From: Anisodus tanguticus
Lineage: Eukaryota > Streptophyta > Magnoliopsida > Solanales > Solanaceae
Assembly: GCA_034509755.1 (NCBI GenBank)
Contig: CM067550.1
Span: 15,307,001-15,371,000, forward strand
Reading direction: 5' to 3'
DNA: 64,000 nucleotides
How positions within the stretch are numbered: the stretch's first letter is position 1; the number at the start of each line of letters is the position of its first letter. The notes below the pieces were generated by a model. That model saw nothing but the letters and a program-made list of their open reading frames with translations. It ran no database searches and was not told the DNA's origin. Both the position numbers and the translations under genes were made by a program. This document shows positions 9,453-20,673 of this stretch, in pieces.

Positions 9453-10311
9453 AATTAACAGAATTGTTGTTTTAATGCAGACAATCAATTAGGAGCTGGA
9501 ACCACCTGGAAAAAAAAAGTGTCATCAACCTATAGGATCCATGTCTCAAGGATTTTCAAGCCCCAAGAACTATATATGTTTATATTATACTATTTGGATA
9601 TGTTTATATTGTATTTGGATTTCGACATAATTCTTCAGAATTGAATTATATATACCAGGTTACCGTGGCATTTATGTTGTTGTCTTGTTGTGGTTACAAA
9701 AGCACTTCGTGTTGGATTGTTAATAATCAGAAGCTTCGCCGTAGATACCTTTCCAGAGGTAATTTTTCTATGAGACTATGAAAACTAAGTGATACTGAAA
9801 AATATATAAAAATGATTAAGATTGCAGGTGTCTTTGTCACATACTATAAGATTAAGGGATGATTAAGTTGACAGGACCCCAAAAGATTTTTAAGGTGGCA
9901 GAGTCCTCATTTTCTTTTCCATTTATTTTTATTTCAGAAATTACTAATGAGCTGATTAGCAAACGCGGGGGAGTATTTGTGTATTTTTAAAAACGTTGGG
10001 GTTAAGTTTTAAACTAACAAAAATCTAAGAATTTAGGCTCCAAACTGATCGATCATCTTCACCGTCATCTTCACTCTCCCAAATCCCATCGTTTGATCTT
10101 CCCGCTAGTGTTAATTCAAAAAAAAATTGAGGAATTATTTGAAGTTCTTCAATATCCCCCTCTTCAACTTCCTTAGAAAGCTGTGATTTCAAGATTTTCA
10201 TTACCTTGAAGAGATAGATAGGTATGGAACCCTAATTTTATCATTCTTTTTAAATTTTCCGATATTAGTTTGTAATATTTCCTTTTTTTGTTCACAATTT
10301 TGATTATATTT
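9453..10311. other. AT-rich intergenic stretch, no gene seen
   Basis: Lies between the MITE and the DUF1985-type pseudogene. No ORF with family resemblance was found. Its last part (about 10020-10311) may be the 5' UTR or promoter of the ancestral pseudogene. Confidence 0.5.
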
Positions 10312-12901
10312 ATGGCTAGGATGAAAAATCTCAAAAAAGATAATGCGGAGAGTAAAAAAGATAAATCAAATAGTAACAAATCTGTTTAAAAAGGTAAATC
10401 GGCGGTGCAATCCGCTGAAAATAACAAAAAAGATCGGAAAAAATTGAGAGTGGAGGAGGAAGAAAAAGAGTTGATGCTTAATTTCATTAATAAATGATTT
10501 TTTCTCTAATAAACGAGTATCAAAAGAAAAGAAATGTGATGTTCATAAAGAAGAAACCGTTGAAAAAGAAAAGAATGGTGATGTTCATGAAGAAGAAGAA
10601 GTAGCGAAAATAATGTTCAAGATGAAGGGGGAGATAATGATGATGAAGCAGAAGAAAAAAATAATGATGATGATGATGAAAAAGAGGAGGGGGGGGGGGG
10701 AGGAGGAAGAAGAAGAGGAGGAGGAGGAGGAGGGTGAAGAAGAGGAGGAGGAGGAGGAGGGTGAAGAAGAGGAGGATGATGAAGAAAATGTTGATGATGA
10801 TGAAGAAGAAGAGGATGAAGAAAATGTTGATGATGAAGAAAAGGATGAAGAAGAAGAACAATAAGAAGTAGTAGAAGAAGAAAACAATGTTAATGAGATG
10901 GCCATAGACCTCGCAAGGTATGAATTGACCACATGGAGGGCTAAGTTTGGTGGTAATTTCCCTGGCAAATTCTCAATAAGGTCTAGGATATCCGTTTTTT
11001 TCGAATAGATACAAATTATTAAAGCTCAAGGACTTACTGAGTATTTTGAAATTTTTTGTTTGGCCACTTCATGTCATTGTTAAGTCTATGGAATGGATTT
11101 AATGGAAAATTTGTTCATTCTCTTCTTGTTCGTCAAGTTACAGAGAATAAGAAAAAGCATGAGATGTGATTCATAGTGGAGAGAGTGCCCTGTTATTTTG
11201 GGTTGAGGGAGTTTGCACTGATCACAAATTTGAATTGCGGAGCTTTTTCCAATGAGAAGACTAGGAAGAACGTTTTCTCGAGAGGTGTGAATTTTTGGAA
11301 TAAACTAAGAAAGCTTACCAGAAATACAGGGTTGACCACTGGTGCGCTACTTAAATTGGTTCAAGAAGAAGGTACATTGACCGACTTAGAGAAGCATAAG
11401 ATTGTAATAATCGTGTTTGTCCATACTGTCTTGTTGGCTCGCGAGTAGCAAAAAATGTTGATATGAAGTGAATCACCATGGTGCATAGCATTAAATTCTT
11501 TGAAAAATTTCCATGGGACAAGGAATGCTTCAAACTGACCTTTGAATATTTAACGAAGTTGGACATTCTCAAGATGTACCGAGTATCTTGTCAGCAAAAG
11601 CAACCACCACAATATGCTTTTTATGGATATTCCTAGGCCTTCGTTGTAAGTATTTTATAATGAACCAATATACAAATTATATTATTATAGATTAGTGATT
11701 GCTATATCTTAATGCTTATTATACTTATTTATTTACTATAGGCATGGGCATACGAAGCTATGTCATTTATTGGGAAAACTAGTGTCCTATCTAAACAACA
11801 TCCTTTTCCGATTCCAAGAATTTTGAGATGGAAAACAGAGGAGAAGTCTGAACCTGTTGATCCTTTCAGAAATGTAACTGAGCGTGCGGTAATGATATGA
11901 ACCTATTAATGTATTAGAACTTGGGTTGGTGATTGCCTATTCTGATTTAAGTTGTTGTTGTTTTTGTTTACTTTAGGTGGTGAGACCTTTTCTATACCCC
12001 GATCATACGGAGAAGAGTAACAAGTACATTAAAGATCTTGTAGACTATGACGATGAAGTACCAGACCTGAATATTAATTTCCTAAAGAGAGAGATTGGTG
12101 ATACACGTCAATTTTGCGTCAAAATGGAACTTGCATCTGGTTCTAGGCACGAAGACCAAGTTGAAGCTCAAGATCTTGGAGTAAGGGATAAAGAGACGTG
12201 CAACCATTGTGGTCATGGGCCAATCGTCATTGCAAATAGATTTACATCAATTAAGGATGAAATAGCTGTTATTCGCAAATTGTTGGAGACAAAACCAAGA
12301 AGGCATTCTAAATATATTTCTTTTTCGGTTAGGCCCAGTAGAAAGAGGATTCGGAAGACATTGCAATTTGCCAATGCTAAGAAGACCAAAGGTAATGTCA
12401 ACTTCTGTGACAGTCAAGTTAGTTAGTAGAAACTGTTATTGTCTATTGTCAATTTATGTGTTATTCACTTATGTTAATTTTGAACCATCAAATGTTCTTG
12501 ATTGTTCTCCTTTAAGTCATCCTGACCATGTTGATGATGCCCATTGTGGCCCTTCTAGTCCTTTGCCTGATGAAGTTGTTGATGTTAGTTGCAAGACTCT
12601 TCCTTTCATTGATTCTGTCTATGTCCACAATGATGATGACCCTTCTAGTCCTTTGCTTGATCAAGTTGAGGATGCTAGTTGCAACACTCTTCCTTCAAGT
12701 CCTTTGCTTGTTCAAGTTGATGATGCTCGTTGCAAGATTCTTTCTGGTAAGGTTGCTGATTCTGCTATTGATAGTAAAGATCGATCACCCAATGAAAGAA
12801 TTATTGATGTCTTAGCACAGATACATGGTGAGGATGTCATTGAAGAGTTTGGAGATGCTGCTCAAAATGGCTATGAGACTGCCAATGAAAAAGTTGTTTG
12901 A
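10312..12901 (+). pseudogene. DUF1985-type (MULE/Ulp1-associated) gene, decayed
   Basis: The likely start is ATG 10312 (MARMKNLKKDN), followed by a stop at about 10387, a long Glu/Asp-rich tract (10573-10860), then a DUF1985-like core: LARYELTTWRAKFGG near 10903, IQIIKAQGLTEYFEIF near 11009, VPCYFGLREFALITNLNCG near 11185-11240, and a TTGALLKLVQEEGTLTDLEK segment near 11335. A stop at 11446 and frameshifts precede FPWDKECFKLTFEYL near 11508. Three exon-like pieces then follow with GT-AG borders: to 11647, 11742-11888 (AWAYEAMSFIGK) and 11977 to about 12391. The last piece (about 12480-12901) has internal repeats of the type SSPL-DQVEDASCNTLP. Such proteins occur in plants within Mutator-like elements or with Ulp1-type proteases; no protease or transposase domain is visible here. 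Stops and frameshifts make it a pseudogene. The exact last intron is uncertain. Confidence 0.65.
10573..10880 (+). repeat. GAA/GAG/GAT microsatellite coding an acidic tract
   Basis: Almost pure purine on the + strand (GAAGAGGAGGAG-type, with a G run at 10689-10700). In one frame it encodes a poly-Glu/Asp tract; the opposite strand gives artefactual Ser- or Phe/Leu-rich frames. Such tracts are prone to slippage, and this one probably caused the frame loss of the surrounding pseudogene. Confidence 0.8.
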
Positions 12902-13142
12902 ATTTGAAACAATTGTTTAAGTTAACTTTTGGAATAATTATTTAAGTTACATTTGAAATAATTATTTAATTTATATTTTGGAACAACTATTTAATTTATG
13001 TTAAGCTGTTGTTGGAACAATTGTTTGAGTTTCTTTTTTATATACCTGCAAATTACTCACCATTAACAATTCATTAATGACAAATATTGATTTGATTTTT
13101 TTATACTTGTCATTTCAAAAAATTTAGTGTCACAATTCACCA

Positions 13143-13790
13143 GTTATTATAACAAATGTTTTGTGTAGTGCGTATAGTAGTGAAATAAATTTGCCTAGTG
13201 AACCTGTTATTATAATGGATGTTTTGTCTACTAAATCTGGTGTTTTGTTATTATAACAGATGTTTTTCTAATGTAGTAGTTGTTATAACGAATATCGTGT
13301 CTAGTGAGTCTAGTGGTGAAATAAATTTGCCTAATAATTTTCAAAATGAAGCAGTTATTATAACGATTATTTTATCTAGTGAGTCTAGTGTTAAATTTGC
13401 CTAATAATTTAACAGTTATTATAACAACTATTTTATCTAGTGAGTCTAGTGTAACAATTTGCCTAATAATGTAGCAGTTATTGTAACGACAATTGTATCT
13501 AGTGAGTCTATTGTTAAATTTGCCTAATAATTTAGCAGTTATTATAACGACAATTTTATCTAGTGAGTCTAGTGTACAATTTGCCTAATAATTTAGCAGT
13601 TATTATAACGACTGTTTTATCTAGTGAGTTTAGTGTTAAATTTGCCTAATAATTTAGCACTTATTATAACGATTGTTTTATCTAGTGAGTCTAGTGTTAA
13701 ATTTGCCTAACAATTTGCCTAATAATGTAGCAGTTATTATAACACATGTTGTGTCTAGTGAGTCTAGTGGTGAAATAAATTTGCCTATTT
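13143..13790 (+). repeat. minisatellite, ~61-bp unit, about 10 copies
   Basis: Degenerate tandem units are built around GTTATTATAACGA, then TTTTATCTAGTGAGTCTAGT, then AAATTTGCCTAATAATTTAG. Units in the right part (13350-13740) are regular (about 59-62 bp); those at the left edge are more diverged. Each unit carries the short palindrome TTATAA. One frame reads a repeated SSESSGEINLPNN motif but is interrupted, so any coding role is lost or never existed. Confidence 0.85.
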
Positions 13791-13925
13791 CAAACATATG
13801 CAAACGTAAGAACTGTCAACAACAACAAAATAAAAATAAACTTAAATATTGAGATATTTAAGCAAACATAAACATAAATATTCATATATTTAACAAAAAA
13901 GGGCCCATACTGCCATTAGAATACA

Positions 13926-14143
13926 TTAGAATTTAAAAACGAGGAGGAAAGTTTGGAAGGTGATCAAATCACCCATTTCAATCCCCGCCAAAAGGCAAAG
14001 GGGTCTTAGCATGCGAGCAATGCACCTGATGTTCATCTCTTGGTGCTGAGCATCCTCGTTGCTGCATTGTACTAGGCTATTCAGATCAACTCTTACGTTG
14101 AGATAGTCTGGACAAAGTTTCGGTGGTTTCTGCTTGAAGGCAT
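13926..14143 (-). pseudogene. small unknown ORF with TATA box, frameshifted
   Basis: On the minus strand a TATAAA at 14216-14211 lies ~70 nt before ATG 14143. The ATG frame runs MPSSRNHRNFVQTIST and then stops. The overlapping frame continues with VDLNSLVQCSNEDAQHQEMN and a Leu/Arg-rich end (IRCIARMLRPLCLLAGIEMG), as if one frameshift split a ~70-residue protein. I do not recognise the family. It is transcribed away from a second mini-ORF at 15512. Low confidence that it was ever a gene. Confidence 0.3.
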
Positions 14144-14288
14144 TTTTGATCAAGTGAGAAGAGGAATATAAAGATTGCAAGTGAGAAGAGTAAGATGTGT
14201 GAGTGTTGAATTTATAGGAGTGAAAAAGTGTTTCTTCGTGATTTAGGTGTTTTTTGTGCTTTAATAATCTATTACGTCGATTGGTCAC

Positions 14289-15068
14289 AATGTTTTACGA
14301 AGTGATTTGACAAGGGAAAGACGAACAATTGAAGTTTATTAATAGTCTTTTCCTTGGATATTAAGTTTCATGGGTGTTTCATATGATAATAATAAATATA
14401 ATTATTAGTGTAAGGTTTAAGTTAAATATCACTTAAATTTATAAAATAGTGACTAAAAATATATCAAAATACATGAAATTGATGACTTGATATATTAATT
14501 ATTAGAAATTATGTGTAATTACACATTATCTACGACATAAGTTACACTTTAAACATTAGATAACTTTCTATGAACTTGTAATGTTGATATTAATATCTAT
14601 GTTTCCCTAGAGTAACTTTTATCCGTTGAGCGACGGCCCTTCCACTTTTTTGTAATATATCAACAATAATGATTCGTTTTTGTAATATTTCAACAATAAT
14701 GATGTTTTAGGTCATGTAAATACAAAATATCATGAGATTACTATTTTGATAATCATGTTTTTAAATTAAAAAAGACAATTTATGTATTAATTTGAAGTTT
14801 TAAGTTTGTGATCTTGAATATTCTAATAGACTATTCGTCTGGATACAATAAATTCACCTGCACGCTGCTCTAAATAATCATTGCATATATTAATATGAGT
14901 ACACGTCTTTTTAGGTCACAAATCACCTAATTAAGTAGTTTGTTTCAACTATTATCAATACCCATATCTTGATAAGCTTAAAAGGTAAATATCAAAATTT
15001 ATTTTTGTAGACTAAACTTAATTTTAAATACCAACATATTTTGATTATTTTCAGGGTAAGTTATAATA
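14289..15068. other. AT-rich spacer between mini-ORF regions, no gene seen
   Basis: No family-like ORF, tandem array or terminal repeat stands out. A short direct repeat (tttgtaatatttcaacaataatgat-like, cut here by two bases differing) occurs twice near 14650-14705. Confidence 0.5.
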
Positions 15069-15386
15069 GTGTGTTGTAGTATTCAAATATAGTCTATTAG
15101 AATACACACTTATGAAACCTCTCATAATAAGATGTTGCTTCACGTAAGCGTGCATTGTTTTGGTTAAATCATTAAAGTAATAGTCCTTATGGTGTGTTAG
15201 AATTCAAATACAGTCTATTAGAATATATAATTCTGAAACCTATCATAATAAGGTGTTTCTTCACGAAAAGGTAAATTTTTTGGATTAAATCATTAAAGCA
15301 ATAGTCCTTACGGTGTAATAGAATTCAAATACAGTCATTAATACTTATGAAACCTCTCCTAATAAGGTGTTGCTTCACGTAAAGGT
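15069..15386 (+). repeat. tandem repeat, ~121-bp unit, 2.6 copies
   Basis: Units start at about 15070, 15191 and 15312, each beginning GTGT-----AGAATTCAAATA-type sequence and containing CTATTAGAATA, GAAACCTCTCATAATAAG, TGCTTCACG and AATCATTAAAG blocks. The array ends directly upstream of the TATA box of the mini-ORF at 15512 and so may form its upstream promoter region. Confidence 0.8.
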
Positions 15387-15419
15387 GTCTTTTCACCTTT
15401 CAAGGTGCCCTTTCGATTC

Positions 15420-15427
15420 TATAAATA
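15420..15427 (+). promoter_or_regulatory. TATA box upstream of mini-ORF
   Basis: TATAAATA, 92 nt before ATG 15512, with no ATG in between. The spacing suits a plant core promoter with a ~60-nt leader. Confidence 0.45.
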
Positions 15428-15511
15428 TCATTTTTCACGAATTGTAGTGACATTCACAATTACCCTTCTTCACGTATTTCATTAACCAAAAGATTAGACG
15501 ACATATTTGAT

Positions 15512-15739
15512 ATGGATCAAGGGAACGACTTACCAAATGGTCTACCAAATGATCTATCAAATGGTGTACCAAATAGACTATCAAATGACATAGCTCCAAC
15601 ACCCTCGGGCTATGTACAACGAATGATAAGCCGATTGTTATGTGATTTTGCATGTCTAGAAACTGACATAAGGGATACAAATGATGAGATCAACCGCTGC
15701 AATGCTAGAGATTGGGGTTATGAGGAATGGTTAGAATAA
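15512..15739 (+). CDS. unknown 75-residue protein, possibly truncated by a stop
   Basis: Starts MDQGND, then an N-terminal repeat region of the type NGLPNDLSNGVPNRLSND (a ~12-nt unit repeated in the DNA), then a helical, charged part (VQRMISRLLCDF, TDIRDTNDEINRCN). The stop TAA at 15737 follows EEWLE; past it the same frame stays open for LNKAVRRIERILTVFLDERGQ and ends at TAG 15804. The original protein was probably ~97 residues with a coiled-coil C-terminus. The family is not recognised. TATA box at 15420. It may be a small gene carried by the same element as the DUF1985 pseudogene, but that is speculative. Confidence 0.35.
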   Translation: MDQGNDLPNGLPNDLSNGVPNRLSNDIAPTPSGYVQRMISRLLCDFACLETDIRDTNDEINRCNARDWGYEEWLE

Positions 15740-16008
15740 CTCAACAAGGCCGTCAGAAGAATAGAGAGGATACTCACTGTATTTCTTGACGAAAGAGGAC
15801 AATAGCCCTTCGGATTCTCCCTCTCTAAATGGAGATTTCAACAGCCCTACCAATTCTCCCCCTCATGTCTAATTAGTTTTTTAGTATATAGTATAATACT
15901 ATTCTCCCCTGGATGTAATCATTCAACGTATATTAATGCTAATGATAATATTATCTATTACTATTTCGTGTTACTTCTAGTTTTCAGTATAAATTTATTT
16001 TTCTCATG

Positions 16009-16505
16009 CTAGTGGTCAGTTTGCATATCGTCCAGTTTGAAATTTAAATATTGAATATCTGCAGTTATAATAAACTTAAAAGAGGTGTAGTGATAAGTTT
16101 GTAAATTGGTCTAGTTTAAAATCTAAATATTAAATATCTATAGTTCTAATATCCATAAGGACAGTCTAGTGATAATATTATCTATTACTATTTTGTATTA
16201 CTTACAGTTTTCAACACAAATTTATTCCGTCCATGTTGAAGTGCTAAATTAGACTATACCATTCGTTAATTTATCCAGTTTTAATTCTAAATATTGAATA
16301 TATTCAGTTCTAATAAATGTAAAGGCGGTTTAGTGGTCAGTTTACATATCGTCCAGTTTGAAATTTAAATATTGAATATCTGTAGTTATAATAAACGTAA
16401 AAGCGATGTAGTGATAAATATGATGATGGTCCAGTTTGAAATCTAACTATTAGATAACATCAGTTGTAATATCCGTAAAAGCGGTCTAGTGATCAGTTTA
16501 TCTAT
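16009..16505 (+). repeat. degenerate tandem repeat, ~90-bp unit
   Basis: Blocks TAGTGGTCAGTTT, CATATCGTCCAGTTTGAAAT, TTAAATATTGAATATCT and AGTTATAATAAAC recur at about 16009, 16095, 16330 and 16410, with a diverged or interrupted unit between. The best-preserved pair (16009 and 16333) is near-identical over ~70 bp. No coding was seen. Confidence 0.75.
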
Positions 16506-16689
16506 CATCCATTCTAAATATGTAACATGTAACATAACATGAACACCAAATAGTTCGGTTAATTCAATATCTTGCAATACTATAGAAGTTCCAAGTTCAC
16601 AACACAACACAACAAATTTAAGAAGTTCAAATTTAAAAAATCAGAACACAACATAGAAGACAATTACAACAACTTAAAGGAAAACAAAT

Positions 16690-17233
16690 CAATCTATATT
16701 GTGTGACAAAACTTTTGGACAAGCGGTCTTCTTGTGGCCATATTGTTTGCACATTGAGCATTTATATCTCCTCTTCTTGGATATAGATGTTTCCCCGGTA
16801 TTTATAGTATGACTTCGACACCTTTTTCGCGATCAATAGTTTATTTTCATGAAAGCTAGCATCAATGTATTTACAAACGCCTTTGTGATTATTGATGTTT
16901 TTCCACAGAAAAAACCTGTGTCATCGATAAGGCTTTGGCTGAATTGTGTTGTAGCATACTCGGATGAGCCATATTTGTTGAAATCAATGGCAAAATCGTC
17001 GTCATTTTCTTGACAAGGATTATTCTTGGATTCTTCAACAAGTAAAGATAGTGGTGGTGGGGTGATGTTGCCGCCATGGAATTTGAACCTACAACAGAAC
17101 TCTCAGCCACATTTATCCTTAGAAAGAGCCTAGAAGCATCACGAGAAATATCAAGAAGATACAGACGTACATGATAATCCATCTTTATGTATGCAGGAGT
17201 AATTATTTGCCTAGAAGACGCAACACTAATCAT
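16690..17233 (-). pseudogene. zinc-knuckle protein fragment, MULE-transposase-like C-terminus
   Basis: On the minus strand, near 16760-16715, the translation gives KKRRYKCSMCKQYGHKKTAC, a C-x2-C-x4-H-x4-C knuckle preceded by basic residues. That resembles the tail of MuDR-type transposases. Upstream on the same strand (17233-16890, two frames) there is MDYHVRLYLLDISRDASRLF and an acidic stretch with ENDDDFAIDFNKYG. Frames change near 17055 and 16890, so it is broken. The transposase catalytic part is absent. The knuckle is clear, the family assignment tentative. Confidence 0.35.
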
Positions 17234-17518
17234 ATATGGAATTGGACTCTACATGTGACTCTACACGTTCTCTTTATCATCCCCTCAAGCTGGATGCGTA
17301 ATGATACAACTCCAAGCTTGCTCCAGAATTCATGTAAAGATTGTGATCTGATGGTTCATTGATTGTTAATGAAAGGGTCCTTGGTAGAGTTTTCTATTGA
17401 AATTGGTAGACGTAATCCCACCTATACAAGTAAGAGATAGCAGTGTGGTTGTTTTTTTCCACAAATTTGTCATGAATTTACATGTTTTCTTCCTTTAAAA
17501 GAATTGTCTCTACCTCTA

Positions 17519-17836
17519 CTAAACAAACCATGTGTTTTCTGGGCTTGAAATATCATGAACGTGATCAACATGATCCTTTTCGCTATCTTCTTCTCTCATA
17601 TTGTACCCTTTCAGTGCATGATAGCAAACTGAGTGACGATTGGATCTGAAGTCTTGCCTAGCATAACAGTCCACAAAGTTGTATCTGTTTTCAAGACCTT
17701 TAGCAAAACTTATATCCGTGTTTTCTTTGTCTAGTGATTTGTGCATAGCGGCGAGAGTATCACAATTTTCCTTGAATTCTTTTATGTATTCATCTAAAGA
17801 TTTTGATCCCATCTTGATACTCTCAATTTGTTGCAT
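17519..17836 (-). pseudogene. copia gag fragment (UBN2-like)
   Basis: The translation IKMGSKSLDEYIKEFKENCD...LAAMHKSLDKEN...FAKGLENRYNFVD matches the helical core of copia gag (the S-(I/L)-x-E-Y-hydrophobic pattern followed by D-x-LAA and F-x-x-GL). It stops without a zinc knuckle. No LTR or pol sequence adjoins, so it is an isolated remnant. Confidence 0.55.
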
Positions 17837-18220
17837 GCTTCAATTGAAATTCCTTATCATTGTTAGCTTGTAGGTAATTGTCCTCAAGACCCTCTCATAT
17901 TTATTTGTCAAAATGCAACCAACAGTAAGGAACATTGACTCTTCAGTCCTGATTTCAGTTAGCCAACTTCTTAATTAGACGTTTTCTTCCCATTCTATAA
18001 ACTTAGTGTTGACATTTTCTTCATCTTCTTTGTTTACCACAACCTTAAGATGACAGGTCCTTCCCAATTTGAAGTTAGTGAAATTTTGAGGTGAATCCTA
18101 CACGTTGCAGGTCGTGAGTTTTACTCCATTGAGCAAGGAGGATTTTCATATAAAATCCTTGTGTCTTTATGTTTATTGTTTTAGCGTGTTTATGTCTGCT
18201 GTTGTTGTTGAAGAACTTGG
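17837..18220. other. spacer before the solo LTR, no gene seen
   Basis: Possibly more of the decayed gag fragment on the minus strand, but no motif can be named. Confidence 0.4.
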
Positions 18221-19538
18221 TGTTGGTACTCTATTGTACTTTATAAAGCAGTACGGGAAGTAAATAACTATTACAAGTATTCGAAATGATAAACAAATAT
18301 TCAATATTTAGAAATTGAATCTTGTTGAACAAATAGGTCAATCTTCAAAACTGCCGCAAGCTTGTTGTGTCTTGAATCTTGATAACCTGAAATCAAGGAA
18401 CAACTAAATCTGGATGGTTACAACATTGTGTGTTGAGTCGAGTGATTGCCCTCAGTCCTTAAGACAAGATTGCCCCGTATATATGCTTTTACGTTAGCGG
18501 GCAATAGTCTCCCAAGATAAAACAACACTTTAATCTCAACGCTACAAAGCCAATAGGTTGAGCCTGACGAAGAAAACAAATATGAATCGACTTGCTGAAG
18601 ATATGGAAAAGGAAGGAAGAGTTTTTGTTTACTCTTCTCTTTTGTCTCTGTGTATATAGTGTGTCTCTGTTGTGTATATCTTGTGTATATGAGTGTCTTT
18701 ACTCACTGTTTTTCAACACAGTTTTACTCACTGTTTTGTGGTCTGTTTGTGCTATATTCTGTGTCTGTATCTTCTGTTTTGCTGTCACGAATTGAGCCAA
18801 AGGAGGCTCAATATATAGCATGGAGGAGGGGCTGTTCAACTGCCCAAAATATGGTTGTTAATGGCCATTAGGAGGGCTGTAAATGGCAGGTTTAATGCCA
18901 TTAGTGAGACTGATTTATGGTCTTGAAGGAGGTTGATGATGGTCATTGAAGAAGGGTTGTTCATGGAGTAGTTAACAGCCAAGTAATGGCTGGTTAATGC
19001 TCCAAAAACAGTCCAAACGGTAGGCAGAAAGTTTCTGCCTTCCGTCACTCCCAAAATCAACTTTCCAGAAACTCTAGGGACCAAACTATAAATATTAAGC
19101 AATTTGGGGTCCAAAAAGATAATATCAGAAAGTCCCCACAGCCCATGACCCGACCGGACGGGCGGGCGGCACGCGTGTGGGCTTAGCCTTGAACCCAAGC
19201 ACATCTAGGTCCTCCCTCCTTTAAACACATGGGATACCCCTTGGGGTCCCAAACCCTTTACCACATTAGAGACTTATATAGAGAGCAATTCTTCCTATTC
19301 CCACCGATGTGGTAGATTTGTCCCACACCATATTTCCATGCCTCAAACACCTTACTTCGTAGACCACTATCTCTTTCATTTCTCAACGAAATTTGACGAT
19401 TCTTGGCCCTACGGTCATCTACTCACTTCGTAGATCATGCATGTGCGAAGAGACAAAGTCTCCAACATGCGGAACACTAGTGTTTAATTCATCAAATATG
19501 GGTGGACGCATCTCCCCGCCAAAGGCAAATTTCCAACA
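18221..19538 (-). repeat. solo copia LTR, 1318 bp, TSD CTTGG
   Basis: Starts TGTTGG and ends CCAACA, and is flanked by CTTGG at 18216-18220 and 19539-19543. Inside it shares blocks with the LTRs at 21388 and 26379: AAGACAAGATTGCCCCGTAT, GGGCAATAGTCTCCCAAGAT, the GACCCGACCGGACGGGCGGG GC-rich block, CATGGG-TACCCCTTGGGGTC and GAAATTTGACGATTCTTGGC. No internal sequence remains, so it formed by LTR-LTR recombination. The orientation follows the minus-strand element at 21388. Confidence 0.85.
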
Positions 19539-20673
19539 CTTGGTTCTTCAATAAGTCGAAAAACCAGGCATACACAATTCACTCCCTCTTGTGTATTAAG
19601 TGGTCTCTAGAATAACATGTATGTAAGTGCTTGAACGTCCACCATAGGTTTCGGATTCGAACCCTAGGTATGAATTCTTCTTTGTTAGGAAGTGCTTTCC
19701 CTCCAATATGAAACTTCCTAGTGCAAATCCATATTTAGATATAATTACCAGACATCGGGTAGAAAATAAAAAAATGCATGAACATTCAGTACTTTTGAAG
19801 GACATGTGATTTAATTTCAAAATATAACTTCTTTAATGACCATCTGGGTATTTGGTACTCATTAATCCGACTAATCCATATTAATTCGCGTCGCGTAGGG
19901 CTTATTAAAGGAGAAACCTCTTTCTGTCAGGAATTTCTCGTTCTCAAGGCTCGAATCTAGAATCTCTTTTAAGGGTGACGAAATCTCATCAATCCCACCA
20001 TATTCTTATTTTTTAAAAATCAGTTTGTTTTTGTTTCCCCAGCAGCCTCTAATTGCCAGAACCTGAAACACGTTGACAAACGAAATATCTTAGAAAATTG
20101 CCCAACTGCGACATTAGGAAACACTAAGGACCTTTGACCCAAACAAAAAACCCACAAGGACCCACGGTGTGCTCCATAATTAGTACCTAATGCAGTAATT
20201 AATGCCTAATTTTTATTAATTAGCAGCAAGTAGAGATCTCAATATTTTTTTGCATTTGGTGAATATGAGCAAGTGGACTTGCATGTCGTGCATGGTCGTC
20301 ATTATTAATGCTCACATATAATTATATAAAGTATTCAAAATTTAACGCACTTGGCACATTATTAGAAATTTGAATTGTCTATATAGACTCGAGTCATATT
20401 CTAAATTATCATGTAATATTAGGTTTTCTTCCATAGCACGCGATTTGAATGGCCAATATTATTACAGTTTTCCAATTGAAAAACGAATGACGATGAATAT
20501 ATTCACTTTTTAATTACACAAGTTAGAGTTTGCACTTGACTTTTCAAATAATTTAGGGTCTTAAAAATTTAAAACCACTGGCCTACTTAAACCTCAGTCT
20601 GATTCTGTCTAGAACAAAATATATAAATAAAACCTCAGGTTGATTTTTTATTAATTCCCTAACAACATATATA
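19539..20673. other. intergenic, no gene seen
   Basis: AT-rich sequence. No supported ORF, RNA gene or terminal repeat. Confidence 0.5.

Noticed and set aside
10520..10968. Poly-Ser and poly-Phe/Leu frames on the minus strand
   Set aside because: Antisense readings of the GAA/GAG microsatellite.
13143..13790. CRISPR-like regular array
   Set aside because: Plant nuclear context; the whole ~61-bp unit is repeated with no unique spacers, and there are no cas genes.
18592..18795. Cys/Leu/Phe-rich 67-codon frame resembling a membrane peptide
   Set aside because: Lies wholly inside the solo LTR; TGTGT-type low complexity gives the hydrophobic look.
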